Part shown: piece by piece, positions 32,395 through 41,488 of the stretch | Numbering within the stretch: position 1 is the first letter of the stretch | Layout of the letters: each line of letters begins with the position of its first letter | Source of the DNA: an uncultured Flavobacteriaceae bacterium | GTDB lineage: Bacteria; Bacteroidota; Bacteroidia; Flavobacteriales; Flavobacteriaceae | Reading direction: 5' to 3' | DNA: 64,000 bases | Assembly: GCA_947493175.1 (NCBI GenBank) | Contig: CANLQD010000014.1 | Span: forward strand, 21,433 to 85,432 | The notes under the pieces: model-generated | The model's input: the letters and a program-made list of their open reading frames with translations, nothing else | Database searches by the model: none | Told to the model about the DNA's origin: nothing | Program-made: the position numbers and the translations under genes

Positions 32395-33234
32395 CTACTC
32401 TATTTTAATCGACGGCCCTTCTTCGAGATACCCTAGGGATTGCAAAAATCGATCAGCTTTTAATAGGGTGTCTTTGTACGAGTCAAATTTCCCATAATTG
32501 AAAAAACCATGAGCTTTACCCTCATACAGGAATAGGTCGCACCGGCTTCCTACTTTTTCCATCACCACCTTGTAGTATTTAACGGTTTCAACCGGGATAA
32601 GCCGGTCTTCGGCACCAAGGAATAAAATGGTAGGAGGTGCCCCTTTTTTGATGTTATGTAAGGGGGAAAATTCTTTATAACCCTTCCCTATTCTTTCATA
32701 ACCATAGCCTCCGGGACCATTATCTATAACCGGGTTAAAAAGCACCAAAGCATTGGGTCTACAGCTTGTGTCCAGATGGTCAGTATCTTCGTTAAACCCC
32801 TCAATTAGTGCGGTGGCTGCTGCAAGATGGCCGCCTGCCGACCCGCCCGAAGCAATAATTTTATTCGGGTCAATATGGAATTCGGATGCGTTCTCGCGAA
32901 TAAATCGAATAGCCGATTTTGCATCCTTAAGCGACTCGAATGGTGTGGTTTCGTGTTTTTGCCGTATTCGATAATCTACGAGAAAACAGGTTAATCCCCT
33001 TTTTGAAAAGTACTCAGCGTGTTTTTTAAAATGCCTTCTATTTCCACCGTTCCATCCGCCTCCAAAAAAGAAAACGATGGCGGGAGCTTTGCTGGCCGTA
33101 TCTATAGTTGCCGATTTATATATTTCAAGAAATAGTTTGGTCGTATCGATTTGTTTGTACAGGACCGTTTCCTGTGAGGCACAGACAAAACTGAAAGCGG
33201 TACAAAACAGAAAAAGTGGTATTTTAAAATTCAT
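32395..33234 (-). CDS. Exported alpha/beta hydrolase (esterase)
   Basis: A 279-residue protein with a signal peptide (residues 1-20) and an alpha/beta hydrolase of the BD-FAE/carboxylesterase type. The oxyanion loop is FFGGGW (56-61), the nucleophile elbow is GGSAGG (S132), an acid in 'FLGAEDRLIP' and the histidine in 'EGKAHGFFNYG'. Family members hydrolyse acetyl or feruloyl esters on polysaccharides. It stands alone between convergent NUDIX and the DUF1059 gene. Confidence 0.87.
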   Translation of the reverse strand: MNFKIPLFLFCTAFSFVCASQETVLYKQIDTTKLFLEIYKSATIDTASKAPAIVFFFGGGWNGGNRRHFKKHAEYFSKRGLTCFLVDYRIRQKHETTPFESLKDAKSAIRFIRENASEFHIDPNKIIASGGSAGGHLAAATALIEGFNEDTDHLDTSCRPNALVLFNPVIDNGPGGYGYERIGKGYKEFSPLHNIKKGAPPTILFLGAEDRLIPVETVKYYKVVMEKVGSRCDLFLYEGKAHGFFNYGKFDSYKDTLLKADRFLQSLGYLEEGPSIKIE

Positions 33235-33295
33235 AGGTACGATTGGTTACTGAGTAAATAGCGTTGTGTGCCAGAAGAGCGTACGCTTTAGTGTT

Positions 33296-33532
33296 CTAAC
33301 TGGTAGGAAGCGCATCAAATTCTTTTCTCTTCTGCTCGAACCACTGTTGCATGGCATTCGGAGATTTCATCAACTCTTGCATTTTGCCCATGGCCTCTAA
33401 GTGACTTTTATCGGCTTTTTGAAACATTTCCATTCCGTGCTTTTTACTCATTTCGGCGATTTGCTCGAACGTGTCTGCGTGGAACTTCTGATCACATGCG
33501 CCCCCTAATTGTTTACAAGTCATTGTTTTCAT
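33296..33532 (-). CDS. Small DUF1059-like protein
   Basis: A 78-residue protein from ATG 33532 ('MKTMTCKQLGGACDQKFHAD'), preferred over an in-frame upstream ATG (33556) because DUF1059-like proteins begin at this motif. The N-terminal CKQLGGACDQ with two cysteines, then 'FEQIAEMSKKHGMEMF', and an amphipathic methionine-rich tail. Function unknown. It is the third gene of the ArsR-SRPBCC operon, 20 bp after the SRPBCC gene. Confidence 0.72.
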   Translation of the reverse strand: MKTMTCKQLGGACDQKFHADTFEQIAEMSKKHGMEMFQKADKSHLEAMGKMQELMKSPNAMQQWFEQKRKEFDALPTS

Positions 33533-33552
33533 AAGATTGCTATTACTGGTTA

Positions 33553-33990
33553 TCAATTTTTTAAAAGTGTATCAAGTCTATCAAAAACAGAACCCCAACC
33601 ATTCATGATGCCCAACTTTTCTTGTTGTATCTTGTATTCTTCGGTCGCATGGACTACATGAAACGTAAAGTCGGTCTTGTTTCCGTTTTTTTTGAATATA
33701 GACTGTATTTCAACTCCTTCGGTCATGGGCCTAAAATTGGCAGACGAAACGATTTTTTCAAACTCGACTATTTCCATATATTCACCTTCAGCAATAAACT
33801 CCTGGCCATTGGGCATTGGCATACAGTACTTCCATTTTCCGCCGACCCTAAAATCATGTTCCATGACTTTTGTTTTAACTCCTTTAGGGCTCCACCATTG
33901 CGAAATGTGCCCAGGTTGTGTCCAAGCTTCCCAGACCAAGTCAATAGGTGCGTCAAAAGTCCGTTTTATGGTTATGGTTCGGTTGTTCAT
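33553..33990 (-). CDS. SRPBCC (AHSA1-type) domain protein
   Basis: A 145-residue protein from ATG 33990; the open frame upstream overlaps the ArsR gene and is not used. The AHSA1/START-like fold is recognisable by 'IKRTFDAPIDLVWEAWTQP', 'ISQWWSPKGV', 'VGGKWKYCMPMPNGQEF' and 'GWGSVFDRLDTLL'. Such proteins bind hydrophobic small molecules. Pairing with an ArsR regulator is very common, and here the gene starts 10 bp after the regulator's stop. Confidence 0.9.
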   Translation of the reverse strand: MNNRTITIKRTFDAPIDLVWEAWTQPGHISQWWSPKGVKTKVMEHDFRVGGKWKYCMPMPNGQEFIAEGEYMEIVEFEKIVSSANFRPMTEGVEIQSIFKKNGNKTDFTFHVVHATEEYKIQQEKLGIMNGWGSVFDRLDTLLKN

Positions 33991-34000
33991 TTGATTGTTT

Positions 34001-34330
34001 TTATTGGTTTGAATTTGTTCTAGACTGCAATTTGTTGAGATAATGGTCAAAAGAGTCCAATCTGTCTTCCCAAAGGTTCTGATATTTTTCGATCCATAAA
34101 AAAGCGGGAAGTAAGTTTTTTGCCTGAATGAAGCAAAACCGTTCCCTGCCTTCTTTTCTATAATCAATGAGCTCACATTCGTTTAAAATTTTAAGGTGCT
34201 TGGAAATGGCGGGTCTGCTAATATCAAATTTTTCCGCTATGGCATTTACCGTAAGGGTTTCTTCCGCCAATAACTCTATAATGTCCCTTCTTACCGGATC
34301 GGCAATTGCCTGAAAAACATCCCTTCTCAT
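34001..34330 (-). CDS. ArsR family winged-helix transcriptional regulator
   Basis: A 109-residue regulator from ATG 34330 ('MRRDVFQAIADPVRRDIIEL'). The recognition region 'VNAIAEKFDISRPAISKHL' is typical; no metal-binding ELCVCD box is visible, so a metal is unlikely to be the signal, as in other ArsR proteins paired with SRPBCC domains. It heads an operon with the SRPBCC and DUF1059-like genes. Two inverted-repeat operators flank its -7 element, implying autoregulation. Confidence 0.92.
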   Translation of the reverse strand: MRRDVFQAIADPVRRDIIELLAEETLTVNAIAEKFDISRPAISKHLKILNECELIDYRKEGRERFCFIQAKNLLPAFLWIEKYQNLWEDRLDSFDHYLNKLQSRTNSNQ

Positions 34331-34338
34331 CTTATTTA

Positions 34339-34354
34339 GTAACCGATTGGTTAC
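34339..34354 (-). promoter_or_regulatory. ArsR-type operator 1
   Basis: GTAACC-N4-GGTTAC, a perfect inverted repeat 8 bp upstream of the ArsR start codon and directly downstream of the -7 element, across the expected transcription start. Confidence 0.75.
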
Positions 34355-34384
34355 AAATATAAATGTAATCATTCGGTTACACAA
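34354..34384 (-). promoter_or_regulatory. Promoter of the arsR-SRPBCC operon
   Basis: On the minus strand TTG (34382-34384), 20 nt, TATATTTG (34354-34361). It matches the Bacteroidota consensus and is interleaved with the two operators. Confidence 0.75.
34365..34380 (-). promoter_or_regulatory. ArsR-type operator 2
   Basis: A second copy, GTAATC-N4-GGTTAC as read on the plus strand, one mismatch from operator 1. It lies between the -33 and -7 elements, 26 bp centre to centre from operator 1. Confidence 0.7.
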
Positions 34385-34591
34385 GATATTTAGTGTTTAA
34401 TACTGTTTTGAATCCAACATTTGAATTAGGAAAGGATACCCATTAATGGGTTTGCCCAACCGACGGATGGTTTAAATTCAGGGATGCGGGTTAAGTTACT
34501 AAAGAAGAAAAATTGAAGTTCAGACGGGAAAAACATCGCAACACCTTAAGCAACCGACCAAAGGTTTTTCTTGGAGGCTCTTATTGCTTGT

Positions 34592-36310
34592 TTAATGTAG
34601 CATGGCAGGAAGCAGAAACTCCTTCAAAATATCCCTAGGTTGGTTGCCCTTTCTATTTCTAAAATTTCCAGAGGTGATGACCACCACCGATTCCAAGGCG
34701 GGAATGATAAAAATAAACTGTCCCCCAGCTCCTCTGGCCTCAATAGATTCAATATGTTTGCCATTGATTTCATAGGTGTCGTGCCACCACAAATAGCCAT
34801 ATTCATTTTTGTCCTTTACATCTTGTAATCGTCCATATTTCCCAAACGATTCTTCAACCCAATCTTCAGGGATGATTTGTGTTCCGTTCCATTGGCCTTT
34901 GTTCAGGTATAGCTGTCCAAATTTGAGCAAATCCCGAGGCGTTAGAAGCATGCCCCCACCAAAATAGGGTGTAATTTCGGAATCATCGGTCTGATTGATA
35001 TAATTGGTTATCCCCAATGGAGAGAAGAGTTCTTCGTCCATATAAATCTCAAGTGGCTTCTGCAACCGTTCATTTAAACATACACCCAATAAAAAGGGAT
35101 TCGCGGAGCCATAATCGGCGAAGGTGCCCGGTTCTTTTACCATGGGCGCCTCCAAAACGGTTCGTAGCCAAGTATTGGGATTGCTAGGATGTTGGTAATA
35201 ATCCTCTGATGCTAGATTATTCACATCTAGCCCAGAGCTCATGGTCAATAAATCTTTGATTCTTATTTTAGATTTTAATGAGTCCTTGGTGTATTGATAG
35301 TTCGCGGGAAGGAAGTCGTACAACCGCTCATCGACACTCTTAATAATTTTATCATTGATGGCAATACCGATCATGGCAGACGAAATACTCTTCGAACCAG
35401 ATCGTAGATCATGCGGAATAGTAGCGTTAAACCCATCAAAATAGGTTTCGAATACCAATTTGTTTTCTTTTGCGATAAGAATACTATGGGTATTGACAAG
35501 TTTTTTAGCGTGAATGCTACTTATGACTTCAAGCAATTTGCTCTGGTCAATTCCATAATCATTGATGTTGGCCGTCATCCAGCCATCGTTCAGTTCGACC
35601 GGGGTGTCGGTGTTTTGGGTTTGATCTACTGGTTCCGATCTGTACTCCCAACCGTCTTCAGTATGCGTTAAACTTGTCTTTGTAATTAAAGCATCGGCCA
35701 ATAAAATCTCTAGCTCAATAGCATGCTCCAATAGTTTTGCGCGAAACTTAAATCCTGTCATAAGATCTCTGAATAAGAGTATATTTCCATTCTTTTTGAA
35801 ATCGCTGGACCATGCCCCTCTAAATCTTTGATCTCCAAAAAAGGGATAAGCCATCAGATTGCCTTCATCGGTATGCTCTACGTAAAGCATCACATCGTCT
35901 GACTGCAAGCCGTTGTCCAACATGAAAGGGTTCCAAGCACCCGCAAATACCTCATTGCCTACATTTGGTAAATGAATATGGTAGAGCAACTTTCCAGTTT
36001 TAACAAACCCAGTGAGCGCCTGTCCGTTCTGATCGTTCTTTAAATTGAAAAACAGCTGTTGCCCTATATTGAATTTTAAATAGTCGCTGCTTGTAGACTC
36101 TAAATTTTTATCGACAAGAATCTGGTCATTGGCAATTGTAAGGTGGTAGTTATTGCTTTCCAGTTTCTCCAAGGTTACCTTAAAGTTGAAACTTTTTTTA
36201 TTTGGTAGATGGCCTATCCACTCTCCTCCATAGTCTTGCTCGTCATTTTGCACACAGCTCATCAAGGTTGAGAAAGACAGAAAAAATAACATCGTTAGGT
36301 ATTTGCGCAT
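34592..36310 (-). CDS. Lipoprotein serine hydrolase, beta-lactamase family
   Basis: A 572-residue lipoprotein (lipobox LMSC, C19). Residues 25-235 form a beta-rich N-terminal domain of unknown type; the C-terminal part is a class C beta-lactamase-like fold with SxxK as SGSK (S304-K307), a tyrosine motif in 'FADYGSANPFLLG' and 'GAGGQFIFIIP' near the end. The architecture fits surface esterases or peptidases rather than a true beta-lactamase. Its -7 element is at 36331-36338, and an AraC regulator gene lies just upstream on the same strand. Confidence 0.87.
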   Translation of the reverse strand: MRKYLTMLFFLSFSTLMSCVQNDEQDYGGEWIGHLPNKKSFNFKVTLEKLESNNYHLTIANDQILVDKNLESTSSDYLKFNIGQQLFFNLKNDQNGQALTGFVKTGKLLYHIHLPNVGNEVFAGAWNPFMLDNGLQSDDVMLYVEHTDEGNLMAYPFFGDQRFRGAWSSDFKKNGNILLFRDLMTGFKFRAKLLEHAIELEILLADALITKTSLTHTEDGWEYRSEPVDQTQNTDTPVELNDGWMTANINDYGIDQSKLLEVISSIHAKKLVNTHSILIAKENKLVFETYFDGFNATIPHDLRSGSKSISSAMIGIAINDKIIKSVDERLYDFLPANYQYTKDSLKSKIRIKDLLTMSSGLDVNNLASEDYYQHPSNPNTWLRTVLEAPMVKEPGTFADYGSANPFLLGVCLNERLQKPLEIYMDEELFSPLGITNYINQTDDSEITPYFGGGMLLTPRDLLKFGQLYLNKGQWNGTQIIPEDWVEESFGKYGRLQDVKDKNEYGYLWWHDTYEINGKHIESIEARGAGGQFIFIIPALESVVVITSGNFRNRKGNQPRDILKEFLLPAMLH

Positions 36311-36330
36311 AGTTGAAGTGATTTATATTG

Positions 36331-36338
36331 CAAATATA
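36331..36338 (-). promoter_or_regulatory. Promoter -7 element of the 34592-36310 gene
   Basis: TATATTTG on the minus strand matches TAnnTTTG, 20 bp upstream of ATG 36310. The -33 TTG is not obvious (TTT instead). Confidence 0.5.
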
Positions 36339-36375
36339 GGGTTCGGTAAGGGCTAAAAATTGTACCAGATTAACA

Positions 36376-37188
36376 TCAGGAGTTTTTCTTCACTATTTTT
36401 CGATAGTGGCTAGGATTCATATTGAAATAGGATTTGAACACCCGATTAAAATGGCTTTGATCAGAAAAGCCCGATTGATGGGCAATTTGGGTCAATGAAT
36501 AATTCGGGTCCAATAAAAGTGGGATAGCCTTCTTTAATTTTAATTGCCTAAGATATGCTCCCAGATTGGTGGCGAAGTATTTTGGAGCCGCTCTTGAAAT
36601 GTGTACAGGATGAATACCGATTTGTTCTGATAGGTATTGGAGATTTAGGTCGGAAACATCATAATGCAACAACTCTTTTAGCTTAAATATCCAATCGGGA
36701 GCGTTTTGGTTATTAACATCTTTTTCAGTTCCCAAAACTTCGCAAATTTGTAATAGCAATGCTTCTATTGCTACCTTACTGTAGGCATCTGAAACATTAA
36801 ATTCGTGATACAATTTTGCAAAGAGGAAATGCATCTCCGGATTTTCAATCAACCGGCTCCCTTCCAATAGGTGTAAATCTATATTATTCGCTTTAAACCA
36901 GTTTTTTTCTATTTCTAGATGAAAACCGCTGGCCTTTTTGGAATACTTGGTGCCGTAGTGCGATTCTTGCCAATTATTGAACATAATGCTCCCCGATGGG
37001 CACAGGGTTTTGACCCGAGTGTTGCAATCGATCATATTACCGTGAAGCACAAACATGAAATACGGATTTTCATGATAATGCCAAGGTGTTTGATCTATGT
37101 GGTAATTGTATTGCGATAAGGTAATGCCACCAAAAGAAATTTCTAAATCCTGATTCCCATAATACCTTCCCTTTGTTAAAATTTCCAT
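36376..37188 (-). CDS. AraC family transcriptional regulator
   Basis: A 270-residue regulator: an N-terminal cupin-like sensor ('DQTPWHYHENPYFMFVLHG', 'CPSGSIMFNNWQESH') and two C-terminal helix-turn-helices at about 170-265 ('NLQYLSEQIGIHPVHISRA' and 'YSLTQIAHQSGFSDQSHFNRVFK', the second the more conserved). It lies 65 bp upstream of the serine hydrolase gene on the same strand and may control it; the effector is unknown. Confidence 0.92.
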   Translation of the reverse strand: MEILTKGRYYGNQDLEISFGGITLSQYNYHIDQTPWHYHENPYFMFVLHGNMIDCNTRVKTLCPSGSIMFNNWQESHYGTKYSKKASGFHLEIEKNWFKANNIDLHLLEGSRLIENPEMHFLFAKLYHEFNVSDAYSKVAIEALLLQICEVLGTEKDVNNQNAPDWIFKLKELLHYDVSDLNLQYLSEQIGIHPVHISRAAPKYFATNLGAYLRQLKLKKAIPLLLDPNYSLTQIAHQSGFSDQSHFNRVFKSYFNMNPSHYRKIVKKNS

Positions 37189-37400
37189 CTGTTATCGAGA
37201 TTGCGGCCAATACCTTGTTTTACGCTCTTCCAAAACACCAACTTATCATTCCAAGATAGCATACCTAAACAGATGATGTGCTGATCTATCTTTACTGTTA
37301 GGACTTACCGCGATGGCTGTCACTGATACCATTGAATAGTACCAAAGCCTATTTAAGCGAATGCCGTATGGAAGAATATCACAAACCGGATGGTTAAGAC

Positions 37401-39017
37401 TTAATCTTTCTTTATCTCTTCATACGTGAACTTGCTCTTTTTCCAATCGATCAAGGGAGAAGGGTAGTACTTAACGTTCATTCGGTCTAGAAACGGGGCT
37501 TGGTTGGCCAAACGAACTTTGTAGTTCTCCCAATCGCGGTTTTCCTTTGGGGTCCAACTTAGCTCGGCGTAGCCAATGGCGCGTGGGAAGGCCAAATATT
37601 CCAGTTCATCAATATTGCTAATGGTCTCGGACCATAGGGGAGCCTCTAAACCTAGAATATGTTCCATGGGAATGCCCTCATATTCCTCAGGGGTCCATAT
37701 GTAAGCCGAATCTGTGGGAATGTAAGCGGCCCAATGCAGCCCATGTTTGGAGAGGGTGTCATATTGCATATCGAGGTAGGCCTTCTTGGCGGGAGACATG
37801 ATGATTTTCATACCCTTGTCCAACGCCAATTGTGCATTCTCTTTACTGGCCCAAAATTGAGAAATGGCAGTGCTGTCGATGCCGGCGGTTGCGATTTCGT
37901 CCCATCCGATCATCCGCTTTCCATGTTTCTGCACAATTTTCTCCACTTTTTCGACAAAGTGGATATAGTCGCTCTTCTTGGTTACATGGCTTTCGTCCCC
38001 GCCGATATGAAAATAAGGGCCGGGAGAGAGCGCAGCGATTTCGCCTACCACATCATCGATAAAAGCGTATACGGTGTCTTTTCGCGTATCGAAAGTGCTA
38101 AAGCCGACCCGCATTCCCTCATACAATTCAGGGGTTTTTCCATTACCGTTCAGAAAAGGGTAGGAGACCGATGCCGCATTGGTATGCCCCGGCATATCAA
38201 TTTCGGGTACAATGGTGATATGGTGTTTAGCAGCATAGGCCACCAGATCCTTATAATCTTCCTGGGTATAAAACCCACCAGCTTCGCCACCTACTTCTGT
38301 GCTGCCGCCCACTTCGGTGAGCTTTGGCCACGATTTTATTTCAATACGCCAACCTTGATCATCCGATAGGTGTAGGTGCAGCACATTGTATTTGTAATAG
38401 GCCAATAGGTCAATATACTTCTTAACATCTTCCACGCTAAAAAAATGGCGCGCTACGTCTAACATGGAACCGCGGTATTCAAAAGACGGACTATCCACAA
38501 TCTTACCAGTAGGAATCGTCCATACCGGATATTCGGCCAAGGTATCGTTTGGGACTTCTGAAATAATTTGCCGCAAGGTCTGAACACCTCGAAAGGCTCC
38601 TTCTGGGGTGTTGGAGTTCAAAATAACAGAGTCTGGCGTCACATAAAGTTGATACGCCTCGGGAGCATCGTGTTCCAAACTGTCGGATCGATGGATGTAA
38701 ATGACCCCTTCTTGATTTTCGGAAGGAGTGCCGTTGACGGAAAGGTCCAATTTGGTTTTCGCTTGAATCTTTTCAGCTAAAAACCCTGCTACATCTATGA
38801 ATCCGGTGGCGGTCTCCGAGGTATGGATGGCGGTAAATTGATCTAAGGCAAAACCGCCTTCCGTAGTGATTACTTTCAAGGGTTTTGGAATCATGTTTTG
38901 AGCGGCCAAATCGGTTTTTGGAAACTGCAATACCCGTTTGTTTTTTTCTTTTTCACATGACAATATAAGGATGATGCCGAGTAATAGTACAAAGCTTCTA
39001 TTCAAATGAGATATCAT
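37401..39017 (-). CDS. GH20 beta-N-acetylhexosaminidase (lipoprotein)
   Basis: A 538-residue lipoprotein (lipobox LILSC, C21). The GH20b domain (about 40-170) is followed by the TIM-barrel with 'RGSMLDVARHFFS', 'HLHLSDDQGWRIEIK', 'IVPEIDMPGHTNA' and the catalytic pair D341-E342 in 'HIGGDESHV', which performs substrate-assisted removal of terminal GlcNAc or GalNAc. The protein should sit on the outer face of a membrane. It is the last gene of an operon with an SGNH hydrolase, an esterase and an aquaglyceroporin. Confidence 0.93.
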   Translation of the reverse strand: MISHLNRSFVLLLGIILILSCEKEKNKRVLQFPKTDLAAQNMIPKPLKVITTEGGFALDQFTAIHTSETATGFIDVAGFLAEKIQAKTKLDLSVNGTPSENQEGVIYIHRSDSLEHDAPEAYQLYVTPDSVILNSNTPEGAFRGVQTLRQIISEVPNDTLAEYPVWTIPTGKIVDSPSFEYRGSMLDVARHFFSVEDVKKYIDLLAYYKYNVLHLHLSDDQGWRIEIKSWPKLTEVGGSTEVGGEAGGFYTQEDYKDLVAYAAKHHITIVPEIDMPGHTNAASVSYPFLNGNGKTPELYEGMRVGFSTFDTRKDTVYAFIDDVVGEIAALSPGPYFHIGGDESHVTKKSDYIHFVEKVEKIVQKHGKRMIGWDEIATAGIDSTAISQFWASKENAQLALDKGMKIIMSPAKKAYLDMQYDTLSKHGLHWAAYIPTDSAYIWTPEEYEGIPMEHILGLEAPLWSETISNIDELEYLAFPRAIGYAELSWTPKENRDWENYKVRLANQAPFLDRMNVKYYPSPLIDWKKSKFTYEEIKKD

Positions 39018-39106
39018 TTTGTTGTTTTTAGAATTGATGTTCGTTCCTTTTTGGTTGCGTTCTATTCGTTATTCCCTTGACAGATGACCATAGTGAAAAT
39101 GGCACC

Positions 39107-39790
39107 TTAATTCACATAATTTTTGAGCACATCGTACCAAATGGCATACCCTTGGGCATTCATATGCAGGCCGTCTTTGATAAAAAGTTCTTCTTTCAGC
39201 TTGCGACCGTTCAACATGGGTTTCCATACATCGGCATATTCGATGAGGGCTTCTTTTTTGCTGAGTCTTTTGAATTTGCGGTTTAGCTTTTTGTAGTGCT
39301 TTTTTAAATCCCATCGGGCAATACTGGGTTTGGCCGAAATCAGTACGATCTGGGTAGCGGGATCCTGAGCAAAAATACGATGGATGACTTCCCGAGTGGT
39401 TGCAATAATGGCCTTGGGTTTTTTTGAAGCCGCGATATCATTATCACCTTCATAGATAAACACTTTTTTTGGTTTAAATCGAAGTACCAATGCCTCGGAA
39501 TGCATTAATAGATCGGAGGTTTGTGACCCTCCGAAACCAGTGTTGACGATTTGATAATCGGGAAAACGCTCATCCAGATTCTTCCAAATTCGTATACTGG
39601 AGCTTCCGGTAAATACAATGGTTTCTTTAGAGGCGTCCCAGAGGGTGTCGTATTTCTGTTGGATTTCCAAAACTTCATCTTGAAACCTGTCCGCATGCTG
39701 GCTGCGCAGATTGGTGATCATAAAAAGAAATACGAGGGTCAGGATACCCTTGTATTCGTAGCTCATATGGAAGGCTTGTACAGATGACAT
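39107..39790 (-). CDS. Exported SGNH/GDSL hydrolase
   Basis: A 227-residue protein from ATG 39790 (a start at 39766 would also keep the signal peptide 'YKGILTLVFLFMITNLRSQ'). Blocks: I with GSSS (62-65, a GDS variant), II with 'NTGFGGSQTSD', III with 'YEGDND' and V with 'DGLHMNAQGY', giving the Ser-Asp-His set of SGNH esterases. Such enzymes remove acetyl or acyl groups from sugars. It starts 2 bp after the upstream esterase stop. Confidence 0.87.
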   Translation of the reverse strand: MSSVQAFHMSYEYKGILTLVFLFMITNLRSQHADRFQDEVLEIQQKYDTLWDASKETIVFTGSSSIRIWKNLDERFPDYQIVNTGFGGSQTSDLLMHSEALVLRFKPKKVFIYEGDNDIAASKKPKAIIATTREVIHRIFAQDPATQIVLISAKPSIARWDLKKHYKKLNRKFKRLSKKEALIEYADVWKPMLNGRKLKEELFIKDGLHMNAQGYAIWYDVLKNYVN

Positions 39791-39792
39791 GC

Positions 39793-40674
39793 TTAGTTGG
39801 TTTTTTTTACGACTGTTATTCCTTCTGCAACCGACCAATCGTAAAATCGGGCGATCCAACTATCCGACGGCAATCCTTGTTGTTTCATGCCAAAACCATG
39901 TCCGCCCTTGGCGTACATATGCAGTCCTACTGGTTTGCCTGCTTTCAACCAAGAGGCATAGAGTTCGGTGCTACCGCCCGCCAATCCCAAAGGGTCATCG
40001 GTGGCGCAGATAATGAGCATGGGAGGGGCATCTGCCGGCACTTCCTTCACCGGCATAGCATAGGTCCAAGTATACACGGGTACTATAAAATCAGGGCGAT
40101 TCTCTTTGCCATAACCGTAGGTGACCCCCATGGTAACGGCCCCACCCGCGGAAAAGCCCATAAAGCCAATTTTACCAGGGTCTATCGAAAAGGTTTCCGC
40201 ATTTTCGCGAACATAGCGAACCGCTGAAAGACCATCGGCTACGGAATAAGGCATCACCGGTGCTACTTTCCGTAAAATTTTTCCTGGATCGGGAGAACTG
40301 TCATCCGTGATATCTTGTACGCCGTCTTCTCCGGTCGGTACTAGTCTGTATTTTAAAACGAAGGCAGTAATACCCTTTTGGTTCAACCATTTGGCCACAT
40401 CGGTTCCCTCACTTTGAATGCTGAGGGCATAGAGCCCACCACCAGGAGCAATGACTACCGCGGTTCCGTTGGGTTGTTTCGGGCGAAAAACTTCCATTGT
40501 AGGTACCGATACATTCGTGACTACCTGATTGTCCCAAATCTGGGAATAATACTCCTTTTCAGGATGGTCCCAAGTGACATCCGCAGCTTTTTCATGAGGC
40601 ACTTCAATGATTTCCTGTGCAATTCCGAAAGCTGCCATACTAGTCATGATGATGAATAAAAAGAGTTGTTTCAT
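39793..40674 (-). CDS. Exported alpha/beta hydrolase, acetylxylan-esterase-like
   Basis: A 293-residue protein with a signal peptide (1-20, ending 'AFGIAQ'), oxyanion loop 'IAPGGG' (76-81), nucleophile elbow GFSAGG (S175), acid in 'ICATDDPLG' and histidine in 'KGGHGFG'. The fold and motifs match the acetylxylan/sugar-acetyl esterase group of alpha/beta hydrolases. It is flanked by the SGNH hydrolase and aquaglyceroporin genes in a tight operon, suggesting two complementary esterases. Confidence 0.86.
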   Translation of the reverse strand: MKQLFLFIIMTSMAAFGIAQEIIEVPHEKAADVTWDHPEKEYYSQIWDNQVVTNVSVPTMEVFRPKQPNGTAVVIAPGGGLYALSIQSEGTDVAKWLNQKGITAFVLKYRLVPTGEDGVQDITDDSSPDPGKILRKVAPVMPYSVADGLSAVRYVRENAETFSIDPGKIGFMGFSAGGAVTMGVTYGYGKENRPDFIVPVYTWTYAMPVKEVPADAPPMLIICATDDPLGLAGGSTELYASWLKAGKPVGLHMYAKGGHGFGMKQQGLPSDSWIARFYDWSVAEGITVVKKTN

Positions 40675-40690
40675 ATGATTCTGGTTTTAT

Positions 40691-41416
40691 TTAAAAGTCG
40701 ATCCATTGATAGGCCAAAGCCGCCAAAACGCCTCCTACGATAGGTCCGAAAACAGGAATCCAAGCATAATACCAATGGCTGTGCCCCTTTTTTTTGATTG
40801 GCAATAATGCGTGCATAATACGCGGGCCGAGGTCCCGCGCCGGGTTGATGGCATAGCCCGTTGGTCCTCCTAGGCTAATACCGATTCCCAATACCAGCAA
40901 AGCGACCGGTAGCGCATCCAAAGAGCCTAGGGATAGCGGCTCATTGGAAACTGTTCCTCCTGCGATGTAAAAAATGGCCAGTACAAAGGCAAAGGTAGCG
41001 ATCACTTCTGTTACGAAATTCCAGAAATGATGTTTGATTGCGGGTACGTTGGCAAAAGAAGCCATAATGGCACCTTGGTCCTCGGTTGCATCATAGTGTT
41101 GCTTGTAGGTAAGCCAAACCAGTGTGGTACCACTCATTGCCCCTAGAAACTGTGCAAGGATATATCCTGGAACCAGGTCCCAGCCAAATTTTCCCGCAGA
41201 AGCAAAAGCCAAGGTAACTGCAGGGTTCAAATGGGCCCCGCTAGCATCTGCCGCAACGAAAACCCCTACAAAAACAGCAACACCCCAACCGATGGTAATA
41301 CTGATCCAACCTGCATTATGTCCTTTAGTGTTCTTGAGCAAGGCGTTTGCTACGATGCCGTTTCCCAATAAAATCAGTAGTGCGGTGCCGATAAATTCAA
41401 ACAGATAAGCGGTCAT
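40691..41416 (-). CDS. MIP family aquaglyceroporin
   Basis: A 241-residue six-helix channel with both NPA boxes: 'AHLNPAVTLAF' (64-66) and 'YAINPARDLGPR', the D after NPAR marking a glycerol-facilitator (GlpF-like) rather than a pure water channel. It passes glycerol or other small polyols across the inner membrane. No glpK or glpD is adjacent; it is the first gene of the esterase/GH20 operon, 16 bp ahead of the esterase. Confidence 0.9.
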   Translation of the reverse strand: MTAYLFEFIGTALLILLGNGIVANALLKNTKGHNAGWISITIGWGVAVFVGVFVAADASGAHLNPAVTLAFASAGKFGWDLVPGYILAQFLGAMSGTTLVWLTYKQHYDATEDQGAIMASFANVPAIKHHFWNFVTEVIATFAFVLAIFYIAGGTVSNEPLSLGSLDALPVALLVLGIGISLGGPTGYAINPARDLGPRIMHALLPIKKKGHSHWYYAWIPVFGPIVGGVLAALAYQWIDF

Positions 41417-41488
41417 TTACGTCGGTTATTTGTTGGCTTGAAGATAAATAATTTAGTCCAGATACAATCAACTCGGAACCAACAGATC

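Noticed and set aside
37659..38369. 236-codon plus-strand ORF
   Set aside because: Antisense to the GH20 gene, whose motifs are certain; the composition is that of a shadow frame.
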